Origin: Candidatus Devosia phytovorans
GTDB lineage: Bacteria > Pseudomonadota > Alphaproteobacteria > Rhizobiales > Devosiaceae
Direction: 5' to 3'
Length of the DNA stretch: 64,000 nucleotides
NCBI GenBank assembly: GCA_029202405.1
Contig: CP119312.1
Location: 2,547,001 to 2,611,000 of the forward strand
Shown here: positions 1 to 9,206 of the stretch, in pieces
Layout: the number at the start of each line of letters is the position of its first letter
Position numbering within the stretch: position 1 is the stretch's first letter
Notes under the pieces: model-generated
Database searches by the model: none
The model's input: the letters and a program-made list of their open reading frames with translations, nothing else
What the model was told of the DNA's origin: nothing
Translations under genes and position numbers: made by a program

Positions 1-2
1 CG

Positions 3-1241
3 GTGCGCGGCGCCGAAGAAGGCTTTTCCATCTTTGCGCTGGGCCTGATCGGCACGGGTTGGTCGGTCGGCTTTGTCGCCGGGTCGATCGCCGTGCCGAT
101 GATCGTGCGCAAGGTGGGCCATATCCGCGCCTTTTCGGTGATGGCCGCCATTGGCACGGTGACCATCCTGCTCAACCTGATGCTGGTCAATGATATCAGC
201 TGGATCCTGCTGCGCGCGCTGTCGGGCTTCTGCTTTGCCGGCGCGGCGATGATTGTCGAGAGCTGGCTCAATGAGGTTGCCGAGAACAAGAGCCGCGGCA
301 CGATCTTTTCGATCTATACGACGATCAACATGGCGGCCTCGACGGTGGGCCAGCTGGCCATGTCGGTCACCGGCACGGCCGGCTACATCCCCTTCATCGT
401 CGGCGCCATCAGTTTCATCTGCGCTCTCCTCCCCACAGCCCTGACCTCCAGCCCGCAGCCTCGGCCACTGGCTTCGGCCAAGCTCGACCTTCGCCTCCTC
501 ATCCGCACCTCGCCGGTCGCCGCCGCGGCCGCCCTGTGCTGCGGCATGGCCAATGGCGCCTTCGGCACGCTGGCGCCGGTCTATGGCTATGAACAGGGGC
601 TCGATGCCGGCGGCATCGCCTTTCTTTTTGCCATCGCCGCCATTGCAGGCGCCGTGGGGCAGATCCCGCTCGGCCGGCTGTCCGACCGCATCGACCGCCG
701 CATGGTCATGGTGGGCCTCGGGGCGGCCGCTGCCGTCACCGGCGCATTGATCGTCATCATCAATCCCGCTGCCGGCTGGCTGATGTATATTCTATTTGCG
801 CTTTATGGCCTTGCCGCCAATCCGCTCTATCCGATCGCCGTGGCGCATGCGAATGACTTTGCCCGCGACGGCGAGTTCGCACGGGTTGCCGGTGGCATGC
901 TGCTGATCCTGGGCATTGGCCTTGCCATTGGCCCGACCATCGCGTCGCTGCTGATGGGCGCCATCACGCCCGCAGCGCTGTTCATCGTCACCGCCCTGTT
1001 CCACGCCATCATCGCCGGCTTTGCCTATTGGCGCATGAGCCAGCGCAAGAGCCTCGATGCCGCCGATCGCGCGCCGTTCCAGCCCATGGGCAATGACAAG
1101 CAGGTCACGCCCGAGACCTTGGTACTCGACCCGCGTGCTGATATTGAGAGCCCCGAAATGGGTCATGCCGAAGCGCCTGTCCCCGAAGAACTGATGACGC
1201 AAAGCGAGGACAGGCCCAATGTTCAAAACGGAACGGTTTGA
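3..1241 (+). CDS. MFS transporter, 5' end outside window
   Basis: This is an inner-membrane transporter of the major facilitator superfamily, YcaD-like in overall feel; its substrate cannot be read from sequence. The reading frame is open from the window edge, and the visible GTG is probably internal, because the first visible membrane helix looks like helix 2 of a 12-helix protein. A loop motif of the MFS signature A type (GRLSDRIDRR) lies after the mid-point, as expected for the loop between helices 8 and 9. The last ~60 residues form a hydrophilic, acidic C-terminal tail. The end overlaps the start of moaB by 23 bp, suggesting co-transcription. Confidence 0.8.
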   Translation: MRGAEEGFSIFALGLIGTGWSVGFVAGSIAVPMIVRKVGHIRAFSVMAAIGTVTILLNLMLVNDISWILLRALSGFCFAGAAMIVESWLNEVAENKSRGTIFSIYTTINMAASTVGQLAMSVTGTAGYIPFIVGAISFICALLPTALTSSPQPRPLASAKLDLRLLIRTSPVAAAAALCCGMANGAFGTLAPVYGYEQGLDAGGIAFLFAIAAIAGAVGQIPLGRLSDRIDRRMVMVGLGAAAAVTGALIVIINPAAGWLMYILFALYGLAANPLYPIAVAHANDFARDGEFARVAGGMLLILGIGLAIGPTIASLLMGAITPAALFIVTALFHAIIAGFAYWRMSQRKSLDAADRAPFQPMGNDKQVTPETLVLDPRADIESPEMGHAEAPVPEELMTQSEDRPNVQNGTV

Positions 1242-1755
1242 AGACCGGGCCTTCAAGCCCCTTTCCATTGCAGTCATCGCCGTATCCGATACGCGTACGC
1301 TTGAGACCGATACAGGCGGTGCTTTGCTGAAATCGCTGCTGGAAGCTGATGGCCACGGCTGTCATGAGCGCGTCGTGGTGCGCGATGAGGTCCAACTGGT
1401 GCGCGCGGCCGTGCAGGGCTTCGTCGCCGACCCGAATGTCGATGTGATCCTCACCACCGGCGGCACCGGCTTTTCAGGCCGCGACATCACGCCCGAGGCC
1501 ATCGAGCCGCTGTTCGACAAGCGGATGGAGGGCTTTTCGGTGCTGTTCCACCAGTATTCGGCCACCACTGTGGGCACCAGCTCGATCCAGTCCCGCGCCA
1601 CGGCGGGCCTTATCGGCACGACCTTCGTCTTCTGTCTGCCCGGCTCGCGCGGCGCCTGCCGCGATGCCTGGGAGGGCATCCTCACCCACCAGCTCGACTA
1701 CCGGCACAAGCCGTGCAATTTCGTCGAGCTGATGCCACGGCTCGATGAGCGCTAG
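1219..1755 (+). CDS. moaB: Molybdenum cofactor biosynthesis protein B
   Basis: A 178-residue protein of the MoaB/MogA fold, which acts on molybdopterin in the cytoplasm (adenylyl transfer in characterised relatives). The family signature is visible: an early VIAVSDTR strand, the TTGGTGFSGRDITPEA segment that binds the pterin, and a conserved LPGSRGA segment near the C-terminus. Length is usual for MoaB. The ATG lies inside the end of the preceding transporter gene, so translation is probably coupled. The stop codon interlocks with the stop of the convergent diguanylate cyclase on a shared CTAG. Confidence 0.93.
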   Translation: MFKTERFEDRAFKPLSIAVIAVSDTRTLETDTGGALLKSLLEADGHGCHERVVVRDEVQLVRAAVQGFVADPNVDVILTTGGTGFSGRDITPEAIEPLFDKRMEGFSVLFHQYSATTVGTSSIQSRATAGLIGTTFVFCLPGSRGACRDAWEGILTHQLDYRHKPCNFVELMPRLDER

Positions 1756-2939
1756 GCGGCCGAGCTTTCGGCAGCTGGTACGATCCGCAACTCGGGCATA
1801 TAGGCCTCACCGGCATCGATCATGACTCGGTTGCGCCCGCCGCTCTTGGCGGCATAGAGCGCACGATCGGCGCGAGCGAGGGCATCATGCACCGAGCCTT
1901 CGCTTTCGAGCGGAGCGGCAACACCAATGCTCATGGTAATCTGGCGCGGCACGTCGGCCTGGCGCCAGTCACGCGCCGAGAATTCAGCGCGGATCGACTG
2001 GCCGAGGGCAGCGCCACTGGCCAGCGGCATGTCTGGCAGGAAGACCACGAACTCCTCGCCGCCAAAGCGCGCCACCACGGCGCTGCCCGGCAAACGCGAC
2101 GTCAGCAAGTCCGCCAGCCCGCGCAACACCTGATCGCCCGAGGCATGGCCAAAGCTGTCATTGACCTGCTTGAAGCTATCGATGTCGCAGGCCATGACCA
2201 CGCCGCCGAGCCGCTGCGCCATGGTGAGAGCACCGGCCGCGCGGTCAAAACCGCGACGGTTGAGCAGATTGGTCAGTGGATCCTGCTCGGCGGCGCTGCG
2301 ATATTGATCCAGCGTCGCAAAAGCCACCGAGCCGAAGCCGGCCAAAGCGAAGGCCACGCTCAGAACGCCGACGCTGACCTGCATGTAATAGGTGTAGGAC
2401 GAGCCGGCGAAATCGGCGAGGTCGGCGCTAAGACCAACCACCACATTGAAGACGAAGAGTCGCACGACGATGTCGAGCACGACGATGCCGGCAACAGTCA
2501 CCAGCACGCGGTCCATCGGCGACTTTGCCTGCGGCAACACCATGGCCAGGGGCACGCCTAGGAGGAGCGAGACGGCAATGTCGCTGACTGTCAACTCGAG
2601 CGCCAGGTTGTTGAGCCCGACGATGATGCCCGTGATGGCGGCATAGGCGAACAGGCAGAAGATCACGCGGGCGCTGGTCCGGCGCGGGGCGTTGAAATGG
2701 CGCAGCAGCGCTTCGCCATAATAGAAAAACGAGACGAGGATCGTAGCATTGCCGAACAGCGCCTGCAGCTGGACCGGCACCGGCAGAAGGGGCGCGATAT
2801 AGCTGAGCGCGCCAAAGATGAAGGCCAGACCCCAGGCCTTCGCCGTCTCCTGCCCGAGTGTCCCCAGCACAAGAAATACGATGCCGAACAGCGCCATCGA
2901 AATGGGCAACAGGAAGGCGAAATTGCTGAAGGTGTCCAC
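1752..2939 (-). CDS. Membrane-bound diguanylate cyclase (GGDEF)
   Basis: Predicted to make cyclic di-GMP from two GTP at the inner membrane. The N-terminal ~210 residues contain about six hydrophobic segments and no recognised sensor family. The C-terminal ~170 residues are a GGDEF domain with the active-site signature RFGGEEF and the upstream DPLTNLLNRRGFD motif. The RxxD inhibitory site expected five residues before GGEEF is not present, so product inhibition may be lacking. I place the start at a GTG (2939), which has a GGAG six bases upstream; an in-frame GTG at 2972 would add 11 residues. The stop overlaps that of moaB. Confidence 0.88.
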   Translation of the reverse strand: MDTFSNFAFLLPISMALFGIVFLVLGTLGQETAKAWGLAFIFGALSYIAPLLPVPVQLQALFGNATILVSFFYYGEALLRHFNAPRRTSARVIFCLFAYAAITGIIVGLNNLALELTVSDIAVSLLLGVPLAMVLPQAKSPMDRVLVTVAGIVVLDIVVRLFVFNVVVGLSADLADFAGSSYTYYMQVSVGVLSVAFALAGFGSVAFATLDQYRSAAEQDPLTNLLNRRGFDRAAGALTMAQRLGGVVMACDIDSFKQVNDSFGHASGDQVLRGLADLLTSRLPGSAVVARFGGEEFVVFLPDMPLASGAALGQSIRAEFSARDWRQADVPRQITMSIGVAAPLESEGSVHDALARADRALYAAKSGGRNRVMIDAGEAYMPELRIVPAAESSAA

Positions 2940-3040
2940 GTCTGTCTCCGAACCAGCCGAGGGCTGGACCACGGCAGGCTTAGGCGTGGGTTCTTAACAA
3001 TTCCTCGCCAGATTAGATCGAGTCTGCGCCCTTCCCCGGC

Positions 3041-3070
3041 AAAAAGAAACGGCGCCCGAAGGCGCCGTTT
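3041..3070 (-). terminator. Rho-independent terminator of the DHA2 efflux gene
   Basis: A 9-bp stem AACGGCGCC / GGCGCCGTT (3048-3056 and 3061-3069) with a 4-base CGAA loop. Read on the minus strand the loop is TTCG and the stem is followed by TTTCTTTTT. It lies 18 bp past the stop of the DHA2 transporter. T residues on the other side could let it also act on plus-strand transcripts. Confidence 0.85.
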
Positions 3071-3087
3071 TGGGTTGATTTTTGAGC

Positions 3088-4608
3088 CTAGTGGCCGTGG
3101 GCCATGCCCGGTGCCGCATTGGCTGGCTTGCGCACGAAAAAGGCCGCAGCCACAGCAAAAAGCGAGATGATTGCGCCGACAAAGAAGGCTGAACGAATGC
3201 CGCTGGCGAGGGCCGGAATCTCCTCGGCGCCGCCAGCAACCATGGTCGCCGTCTGCAGCGTCATCAGCGCGACGAACAGCGCCGTGCCTGCGGCGCCGGC
3301 CACCTGCTGCACCGTGCCGATCATCGCGCTACCATGCGAATAGAGTTGCGGCTTCAGCGAACCAAGGCTGGCGGTAAAAAGCGGGGTGAACATCATGGCC
3401 AGGCCAATGCTCATCACCACGTGACCGGCTAGCAGCGCCCAGACTGGCGTATCCTGGCCGACCAGCGTCAGGCCCCACATGACGAGGCTGAGCAAAATAG
3501 CGCCCGGCACAACCAGCGGGGTCGGGCCGATCTTGTCGAAAAGGCTGCCGACGAAAGGCGCGCAGAGACCCATGATCAGGCCGCCGGGCAGCATGAGCAG
3601 GCCGGTCTGCAGCGTGGTCAGGCCGACAACGCTCTGCAGGTAGATCGGCAGCAGGATCATGGCACCGAACATGGAGATCATCAGCACCGCCATCATCACC
3701 ACCGAGACGGAGAAATTCTTCGAGGTCAGGGTGCGCAGGTCAAGCAGGGCCCGGTTGGTCTTCTGCAGCGACAGCTGGCGGAAGACGAAGAGCGCGATGA
3801 AGGCAATGCCGACAAGGATCGGCAGCCAGGTCGGGAACAGAGGCGCGGCGGCGACAACCGCTTCCGTTGCCTCCGGTGCCGGACCATGGCCTGCGCCGCC
3901 ACCCAGGCTCGACAGGCCGTAAACGAAACCGCCGAAACCGACGATCGAAAGCAGGACCGACACGATGTCGAGCGGTGCCTTGCTTGGCATGCTGACATTC
4001 TTGATCAGCGAAACGCCCAGTGCCAGCGCCCCGAGGGCGATGGGCAGGACGAGGATGAACAGCCAGCGCCATTCCAGCACCGACAGCACGAGACCGGAAA
4101 TGGTCGGACCGATGGCGGGCGCCACCGAGATCACGATGGAGATATTGCCCATGGTCTTGCCGCGCGATTCGGCGGGCACCAGGTTCATTACCGTGGTCAT
4201 CAGCAGCGGCATCATGATGGCCGTGCCAATGGCCTGCACCACACGGCCTGTGATCAACAATTCGATGCCGGGAGCGGCAGCGCAGATCAGCGTGCCAAGC
4301 GTGAAAAAGCTCATCGCCAGCATGAAGACAGGACGGGTGTTGAGGCGCTGCAGCAGATAGCCCGTGATCGGGATGACCACGGCCATGGTCAAAAGGAAGC
4401 CGGTCGTCAGCCACTGGGCGGCGCCGGCGGTTACGCCAAGATCGCCCATCAGGTGCGGCACGGCCACGCCCATAATGGTTTCATTGAGAATGACCACGAA
4501 GGCCGAAACCAGCAGCAGGGCGATAACCAGGCGATTGCGCGCGGAATGATCTTCCACTGCAGCCATATCGACCGGCATGGCCTCAAAAGTCGTTGCGTCG
4601 CTCGTCAT
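3088..4608 (-). CDS. DHA2-family (EmrB/QacA) MFS efflux transporter
   Basis: A 506-residue inner-membrane drug/H+ antiporter of the 14-helix DHA2 family. The start ATG at 4608 has a good ribosome site (GAGGGA). The sequence has an N-terminal cytoplasmic segment, then ETIMGVAVPHLMGDL in helix 1 (the family's D/E-T-I-V-N-VALP position) and a GYLLQRLNTR motif-A loop. A central hydrophilic, glycine-rich loop follows, then a second motif-A-like loop (GSLFDKIG). Family members export toxic amphipaths or metabolites; no substrate is inferable. No periplasmic adaptor gene (emrA) and no adjacent regulator is present, so it probably acts alone. Confidence 0.87.
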   Translation of the reverse strand: MTSDATTFEAMPVDMAAVEDHSARNRLVIALLLVSAFVVILNETIMGVAVPHLMGDLGVTAGAAQWLTTGFLLTMAVVIPITGYLLQRLNTRPVFMLAMSFFTLGTLICAAAPGIELLITGRVVQAIGTAIMMPLLMTTVMNLVPAESRGKTMGNISIVISVAPAIGPTISGLVLSVLEWRWLFILVLPIALGALALGVSLIKNVSMPSKAPLDIVSVLLSIVGFGGFVYGLSSLGGGAGHGPAPEATEAVVAAAPLFPTWLPILVGIAFIALFVFRQLSLQKTNRALLDLRTLTSKNFSVSVVMMAVLMISMFGAMILLPIYLQSVVGLTTLQTGLLMLPGGLIMGLCAPFVGSLFDKIGPTPLVVPGAILLSLVMWGLTLVGQDTPVWALLAGHVVMSIGLAMMFTPLFTASLGSLKPQLYSHGSAMIGTVQQVAGAAGTALFVALMTLQTATMVAGGAEEIPALASGIRSAFFVGAIISLFAVAAAFFVRKPANAAPGMAHGH

Positions 4609-5000
4609 GATCTTCCCTCAACATTCAATCGGCAGGCTCGTCATGGCGACGAACCGCAGTCCCGGCTTTCGACAACATTCTTGAGGATTTGTGTGACAGT
4701 ACGTGACAGCAGGCAGCAGGTCGGAGCCCCAAGCCTCCAGTGCCATCAGCGTCATCGTCCGCGCGCGGCGCGGATCTGGGCGGTGGGTGTGTAGCCCCGG
4801 CATGGGCGGGCGTCCACCCACTCTATCGCAATTCTGCGATGCATTTTATTGCCACAACGCCTTCTCATGCCCCGCGTTCATGTCCATATATGGCACAGGT
4901 AGATGTTGTTGTTCTTGTTTTGTTCCACTGGAACTGCTACATCCTGACACGCGTTTTATGGTCACGATTCGACCGTTGCGCGTCCGACAGGAGATGCCCC
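4609..5000. promoter_or_regulatory. Divergent intergenic region with operator-like repeats
   Basis: 392 bp between the divergent DHA2 transporter and the radical SAM gene, with no credible gene. Two short signals stand out: a direct repeat of GTGACAG at 4693-4699 and 4703-4709 (one helical turn apart), and the 10-bp palindrome CCATATATGG at 4884-4893. A T/G-rich stretch follows at about 4904-4926. I could not assign a confident -35/-10 pair. Confidence 0.4.
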
Positions 5001-6149
5001 ATGGCCCTCTATCAGGCCCCTTCGTTCGAAGCCCTCGAAAAGCTCAGCCGCAGCCGCGACGCCGACCTGGCGCGCCGCGAATTGCTCGATCCCGACCGCA
5101 TTCGCGGACGTGGTGCGCAGAGCAATATCAGCGGCCGGTTCGAAAAGCAGAAGCGCGAGGGGTTCGATGACGGCTGGGATAATGTCGAACCGCTGTCGAT
5201 CTTCGAGACGGTCGAACATGTCGAGCGTGCCAAGACGATCATCACCACCAATGACAGCCCCGACATCGGCTTCGAGCGCTCGATCAATGCCTATCGCGGC
5301 TGCGAGCATGGCTGTTCTTATTGCTATGCCCGCCCGACGCATGCCTTCCTCGGCCACTCCGCCGGGATCGAATTCGAACGCGACATCTATGTGAAGGTCA
5401 ACGCCGTCGAAGCGCTGCGTGCTGAAATTGGCGCCAAGAGCTACAGGGTCAAACCCATCGCCATGGGTACCAACACCGACCCCTACCAGCCGGCCGAGCG
5501 CAAGCACAGGCTGACGCGCGGCATTCTCGAAGTCATGCTGGAAACGAAGCATCCGGTGATGATCACCACCAAGTCGGCGTTGATCATCCGCGACCTCGAT
5601 ATTCTGACCGAGCTGGCCAGACTGGGTCTGATCAAGGTCGCCATTTCCATGACGTCGATGGATCACAAGCTCAGCCGCAAGATGGAGCCGCGCGCCTCCT
5701 CCCCGGCCCGGCGGCTCGAAGCCATTCGCCTGCTCAGTGAAGCTGGCGTGCCGGTGGCGGTGTTTGCCTCGCCGATGATCCCGGCGATCAATGACATGGA
5801 GCTCGAGCGCATTCTCGATGCCGCCAAGGCGCAGGGCGCAACCAGTGCCTCGATGATCCTGCTGCGCCTGCCGGGCGAAGTGCGCGACGTGTTCCGCGAA
5901 TGGCTGCTGCGCCATTTCCCCGACCGGGTGCGCCATGTGCTGTCGCTGGTGCGCGATACACGCGGCGGCAAGGATTACGACAGCCGTTTCGGCACCCGCA
6001 TGACCGGCGAAGGCCCCTATGCCACCCTGTTGCGCCAGCGTTTCGACAAGGCACGGGAGCGCTATAGCCTCGACGTCAGACTGCCCGGGCTGCGCAACGA
6101 CCTGTTTGTTGCGCCACGCCTTGAAGACAAGCAGATGAGCCTGTTCTAG
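5001..6149 (+). CDS. PA0069-family radical SAM protein
   Basis: A 382-residue cytoplasmic radical S-adenosylmethionine protein resembling the PA0069 / SplB-like group, whose reaction is unknown. The cluster motif CEHGCSYC (Cys 101, 105, 108) follows the CX3CX2C pattern that binds the 4Fe-4S cluster. Downstream, MGTNTDPYQPAE and MITTKS match the TIM-barrel core of this group. I chose the ATG at 5001 because ACAGGAG lies seven bases upstream and the family starts at about this point. The frame is open back to 4740, but that extension has no ribosome site and looks non-coding. The stop interlocks with the HAD gene on CTAG. Confidence 0.85.
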   Translation: MALYQAPSFEALEKLSRSRDADLARRELLDPDRIRGRGAQSNISGRFEKQKREGFDDGWDNVEPLSIFETVEHVERAKTIITTNDSPDIGFERSINAYRGCEHGCSYCYARPTHAFLGHSAGIEFERDIYVKVNAVEALRAEIGAKSYRVKPIAMGTNTDPYQPAERKHRLTRGILEVMLETKHPVMITTKSALIIRDLDILTELARLGLIKVAISMTSMDHKLSRKMEPRASSPARRLEAIRLLSEAGVPVAVFASPMIPAINDMELERILDAAKAQGATSASMILLRLPGEVRDVFREWLLRHFPDRVRHVLSLVRDTRGGKDYDSRFGTRMTGEGPYATLLRQRFDKARERYSLDVRLPGLRNDLFVAPRLEDKQMSLF

Positions 6150-6823
6150 GCCCAAGCGATGGTTTTGGCGATCAGCGCCCGCAGCTCGGGATCGGCATAG
6201 CTGTCCGCTGACAACACGGCTCCGGCCGCAAGCATGTCTTCATGTCTTAGGCTGGTGCGGATGCCGACCGTCGCGATTCCGGCGGCCGTTGCCGAGGCAA
6301 TGCCGGTGCGGGAATCCTCGAAGGCGACGGAAGCCGAGGCCTGCGCACCAAGCAGGCGCAAACCTTCGAGATAGGGCAAGGGATGCGGCTTGCCATGCGC
6401 GAGTTCGGCGCCGATCACCACCGCCTGGAACCGATGGCGGATGGCCAGCCCATCGAGGATCAGATCCGCATTGGCGCGCGGTGCATTGGTAACCGCCACC
6501 ATTGGCAGGTTCAGCTGGTCGGCCATGTCGAGCAGTTCGAACAGACCAGGCACGGCGTGGATCGACGTGCGCGCCAGTTCGCGAAACAGCGTTTCCTTGT
6601 CGTCCAGCACCTTCATGCCTTCGTCGGGCGGCAAATGCGGCACGAAGCGCGCCGCTATCGCGACATTGGCGAGGCCCTGGATTTCCCGCGCATAGCGCTG
6701 CTCGTCAATCACATGCCCATAGGGCGCAAAGGTCTGGTTGAAGGCTTTGAGATGCAGCGGATCGGTATCGGCAAGCGTGCCATCGATATCAAAGAGCAGC
6801 GCAGCGCCCGGCTTGAGGATCAT
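6146..6823 (-). CDS. HAD-family hydrolase, phosphoglucomutase/phosphatase type
   Basis: A 225-residue haloacid dehalogenase-like phosphatase, subclass I with an alpha-helical cap. Motif I is FDIDGTLADTD (nucleophile and general acid aspartates near residues 12 and 14), motif II is VAVTNAPR, the motif III lysine is in GKPHPLPYL, and motif IV is FEDSRTGIASA. Relatives include beta-phosphoglucomutase and phosphoglycolate-type phosphatases; the substrate is unknown. The ATG at 6823 is preferred because the HAD motif then starts at the usual distance; an upstream in-frame start at 6880 is possible. Convergent with the radical SAM gene. Confidence 0.85.
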   Translation of the reverse strand: MILKPGAALLFDIDGTLADTDPLHLKAFNQTFAPYGHVIDEQRYAREIQGLANVAIAARFVPHLPPDEGMKVLDDKETLFRELARTSIHAVPGLFELLDMADQLNLPMVAVTNAPRANADLILDGLAIRHRFQAVVIGAELAHGKPHPLPYLEGLRLLGAQASASVAFEDSRTGIASATAAGIATVGIRTSLRHEDMLAAGAVLSADSYADPELRALIAKTIAWA

Positions 6824-6909
6824 GAGGGGTTCCGGACAAAGACAGGCGGGACTAGGAAGAGTGGCGCGAACCGACAGCAAAACCTGGCTCAGGTCAACGG
6901 GAGGATGAC

Positions 6910-7782
6910 GTGCCGCAATCGCAATTCGATCTCGATACGCTCAAGGCGATCATCGTCGCCCGTTTCCCCGAGCTGGCCGGGAGTACATTCACGCTGCTGT
7001 CCGAAGGCTGGGATAGCGTGGCCGTCGATGTCGATGACAGGCTGATCTTCAAGTTTCCCCGTGATCCGCTCGCCGCCGAGGCGCTGCGGCGCGAATCTTC
7101 GATCCTGGGCGTGGTCGGCCCGGCTGTCGCCATGCGCGTCACGGCGCTGGAACTGTTCGAGGCGCCGCAGCTGTTTTCCCGCCACGTCAAGATATCCGGC
7201 GAACATCTTCTGGCGGCGCAGTACGAACAGCTTGGCGAGGCCGAGCGGCAACGAATGGGCGAGGAACTGGGCCTGTTCTATGCGCGGCTGCATGCCATTC
7301 CACCAGAGGCAGCTGCCGCAGCCGGCGCCCTGCCCGTCGATGCCTTCCTGCCGGCCGACGCCATCCGCAGCCGCATCGCGCCCGTGCTGCCGTCTGCCCT
7401 CAAGCCATGGGCCGAGGGGGTTCTCGACCAATGGGCCGCACTAACGCCCGACCCCTATGGCACGACCTATGGCTTTTTCGATGGGCATGGCTGGAACATG
7501 GCCTTCGACCATGGGCTGGGCCAGCTCAATGGCGTCTATGATTTTGCCGACTCCGGCATTGGGCCGCTGCACCAGGATTTTCTCTATTCCAGCATGATCT
7601 CGCCCGACCTGACCGAGCGGATCATTTCAGCCTATGAAGCGATCACCGGCCGACAGATCGACCGGGCACGCGTCGATCTGTTGACCGCCGTGCATCGCCT
7701 TTGGGAACTTGCGGAGGAAGCGCATCTCCCCGAGCATGTCCCGGCGCTGCTTGCCTCAATCGAAGCCTGGGCCACCCGCTAG
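6910..7782 (+). CDS. Aminoglycoside-phosphotransferase-fold protein
   Basis: A 290-residue member of the APH/choline-kinase-like phosphotransferase fold. It starts at GTG with GGGAGGA about six bases upstream. N-lobe elements are visible (GWDSVAVDV, LIFKFPR with the ATP-binding lysine), and the C-lobe has FFDGHGWNMAF followed by GVYDFADSGIGP, the metal-binding DF.D element. The usual catalytic motif is HxDxxxxN, but here the His position is Phe (FFDGHGWN), so catalysis may differ. There is no reason to call it a resistance gene; such proteins often act on small metabolites. The stop interlocks with the next, convergent gene on CTAG. Confidence 0.75.
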   Translation: MPQSQFDLDTLKAIIVARFPELAGSTFTLLSEGWDSVAVDVDDRLIFKFPRDPLAAEALRRESSILGVVGPAVAMRVTALELFEAPQLFSRHVKISGEHLLAAQYEQLGEAERQRMGEELGLFYARLHAIPPEAAAAAGALPVDAFLPADAIRSRIAPVLPSALKPWAEGVLDQWAALTPDPYGTTYGFFDGHGWNMAFDHGLGQLNGVYDFADSGIGPLHQDFLYSSMISPDLTERIISAYEAITGRQIDRARVDLLTAVHRLWELAEEAHLPEHVPALLASIEAWATR

Positions 7783-8372
7783 TATTGCGAGACCTTGCGG
7801 GCATTGGCGGCCATGAAGTCGATGGAGGCCATGACGCCGCGCAGCGAGAGGCGGACCGACTTGCTCGCAACGCTGCCGCCCTTGAGCGGCACGGTCAGCG
7901 TCACCGCATTGCGCTCCCTCATCCGTTCCAGCAGGGCTTCCACTTTCGCCGGGTCCGCCACATAGAACTGGTTGACGGTGTTGTAGCGGGTTTCAAGATC
8001 CGTGCTGAAGTCGAAGCTCTGCGGCGCCTCACCGGCAAAACTCATGACCAGGGGCCGGCTGGTGTCTGCCTCCACTCCGTCTGCCGCAACGGTCACGGCA
8101 ATATTGAGATCCCCGCTCAGCCGGTTGCGCATGATGGTCAGCTTGTAAGCCGGCAGACTGGCGCTGTTGAGTTCCTGGCTGCCAGTGCTGGCGAAGCAGG
8201 AAAACCCATAATAGTCGGTGGCATCCTCATTGATGAGATCGGGACAGGCGGCCAGCCAGTCGCGGTGATATTCGCGCAATTCGCCGGAGGAGTGGTGAAA
8301 CGGTTCCGCCGCGGCCGGCAGGATCGGCAGTGTGGCCAGGGCCAGAAGGACGGCAAGTCTGGGCATCGTCAT
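7779..8372 (-). CDS. Secreted protein of unknown function
   Basis: 197 residues beginning with a classical signal peptide (MTMPRLAVLLALATLP, cleavage expected after AAA), so probably periplasmic. The mature part has two cysteines (in AACPD and FSCF) that could form a disulfide, and a mixed alpha/beta look with no motif I recognise. The start ATG at 8372 has GGAG five bases upstream, and an ATG two codons later is also possible. It is a single-gene unit, convergent with the phosphotransferase-like gene and divergent from rnhB, so context says nothing about its role. Confidence 0.7.
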   Translation of the reverse strand: MTMPRLAVLLALATLPILPAAAEPFHHSSGELREYHRDWLAACPDLINEDATDYYGFSCFASTGSQELNSASLPAYKLTIMRNRLSGDLNIAVTVAADGVEADTSRPLVMSFAGEAPQSFDFSTDLETRYNTVNQFYVADPAKVEALLERMRERNAVTLTVPLKGGSVASKSVRLSLRGVMASIDFMAANARKVSQY

Positions 8373-8549
8373 CGCATCTCCGGCAAGCTGCCACGCTGGA
8401 GACCATAGCAGTCACCGCGGACCAGATCATGTCACGTCGTCAATGAATTGGGCATGAATGATCGGCCATGCAAGGGCGGTTGTGGACGTCCATCGCCTGC
8501 TTGCGGGGCTGTGAGTTGACTTGCACCCGCCGAGGATGATGCTGGCGCC

Positions 8550-9206
8550 ATGCTGTTCGATTCGACCACCCAGACCGAGCCTGACTATCGCCATGAGGCC
8601 GAACTCAAGGCGCGCGGCGCGCGTGCGGTTGCGGGAGTCGACGAAGCCGGTCGCGGCCCGCTGGCCGGCCCGGTCGTGGTCTCCGCCGTGGTGCTCGACC
8701 CATCTGCGATCCCGGCAGGGCTCAATGATTCCAAAAAACTCAGCGAAGAGCAGCGCGAGCTATTGTTCGAACAGGTGATGGCCACGGCACTGGCGGTTTC
8801 GGTCGTCGTCGCGCCGCCCTCGATCATTCTCAGCCACAATATTCGCGGCGCGACGCTCTGGGGCATGGCGCGGGCAGCCAACAGCCTGGGCCTCAGGCCT
8901 GACCGGGTGCTGATCGACGGCCGCGACGTACCGATGGGCCTGCCCTGCGAGGGCCTCGCCCTGATCGGCGGCGACGGGCGCAGCGTATCGATTGCCGCAG
9001 CGTCCATTGTCGCCAAGGTCACGCGTGATCGCATGTGCCGCATCATGGATTGCGACGCGCCGCGTTTCGGTTTTGCGGGGCACAAGGGTTATTCCACAGC
9101 CGCCCATATGCGGGCTCTCGTGGAACATGGCCCCTGCCGTCACCACCGCGAGGAATTCGCCCCGGTGCGCGAGGCCTGGGCCAGGATCCGGCTCCAGGTC
9201 GCCTGA
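8550..9206 (+). CDS. rnhB: Ribonuclease HII
   Basis: A 218-residue endonuclease that cuts RNA in RNA:DNA hybrids and removes misincorporated ribonucleotides. The catalytic Asp-Glu pair is in VAGVDEAGRGPLAGP (residues 31-32), with the third acid in VLIDGRDVPMG and the fourth near RIMDCDAP. Other conserved blocks are LNDSKKLSEEQRE, ASIVAKVTRDRMC and GFAGHKGYST. The length is usual. It lies directly upstream of ccrM on the same strand, with a 97-bp gap holding its own likely promoter signals. Confidence 0.96.
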   Translation: MLFDSTTQTEPDYRHEAELKARGARAVAGVDEAGRGPLAGPVVVSAVVLDPSAIPAGLNDSKKLSEEQRELLFEQVMATALAVSVVVAPPSIILSHNIRGATLWGMARAANSLGLRPDRVLIDGRDVPMGLPCEGLALIGGDGRSVSIAAASIVAKVTRDRMCRIMDCDAPRFGFAGHKGYSTAAHMRALVEHGPCRHHREEFAPVREAWARIRLQVA

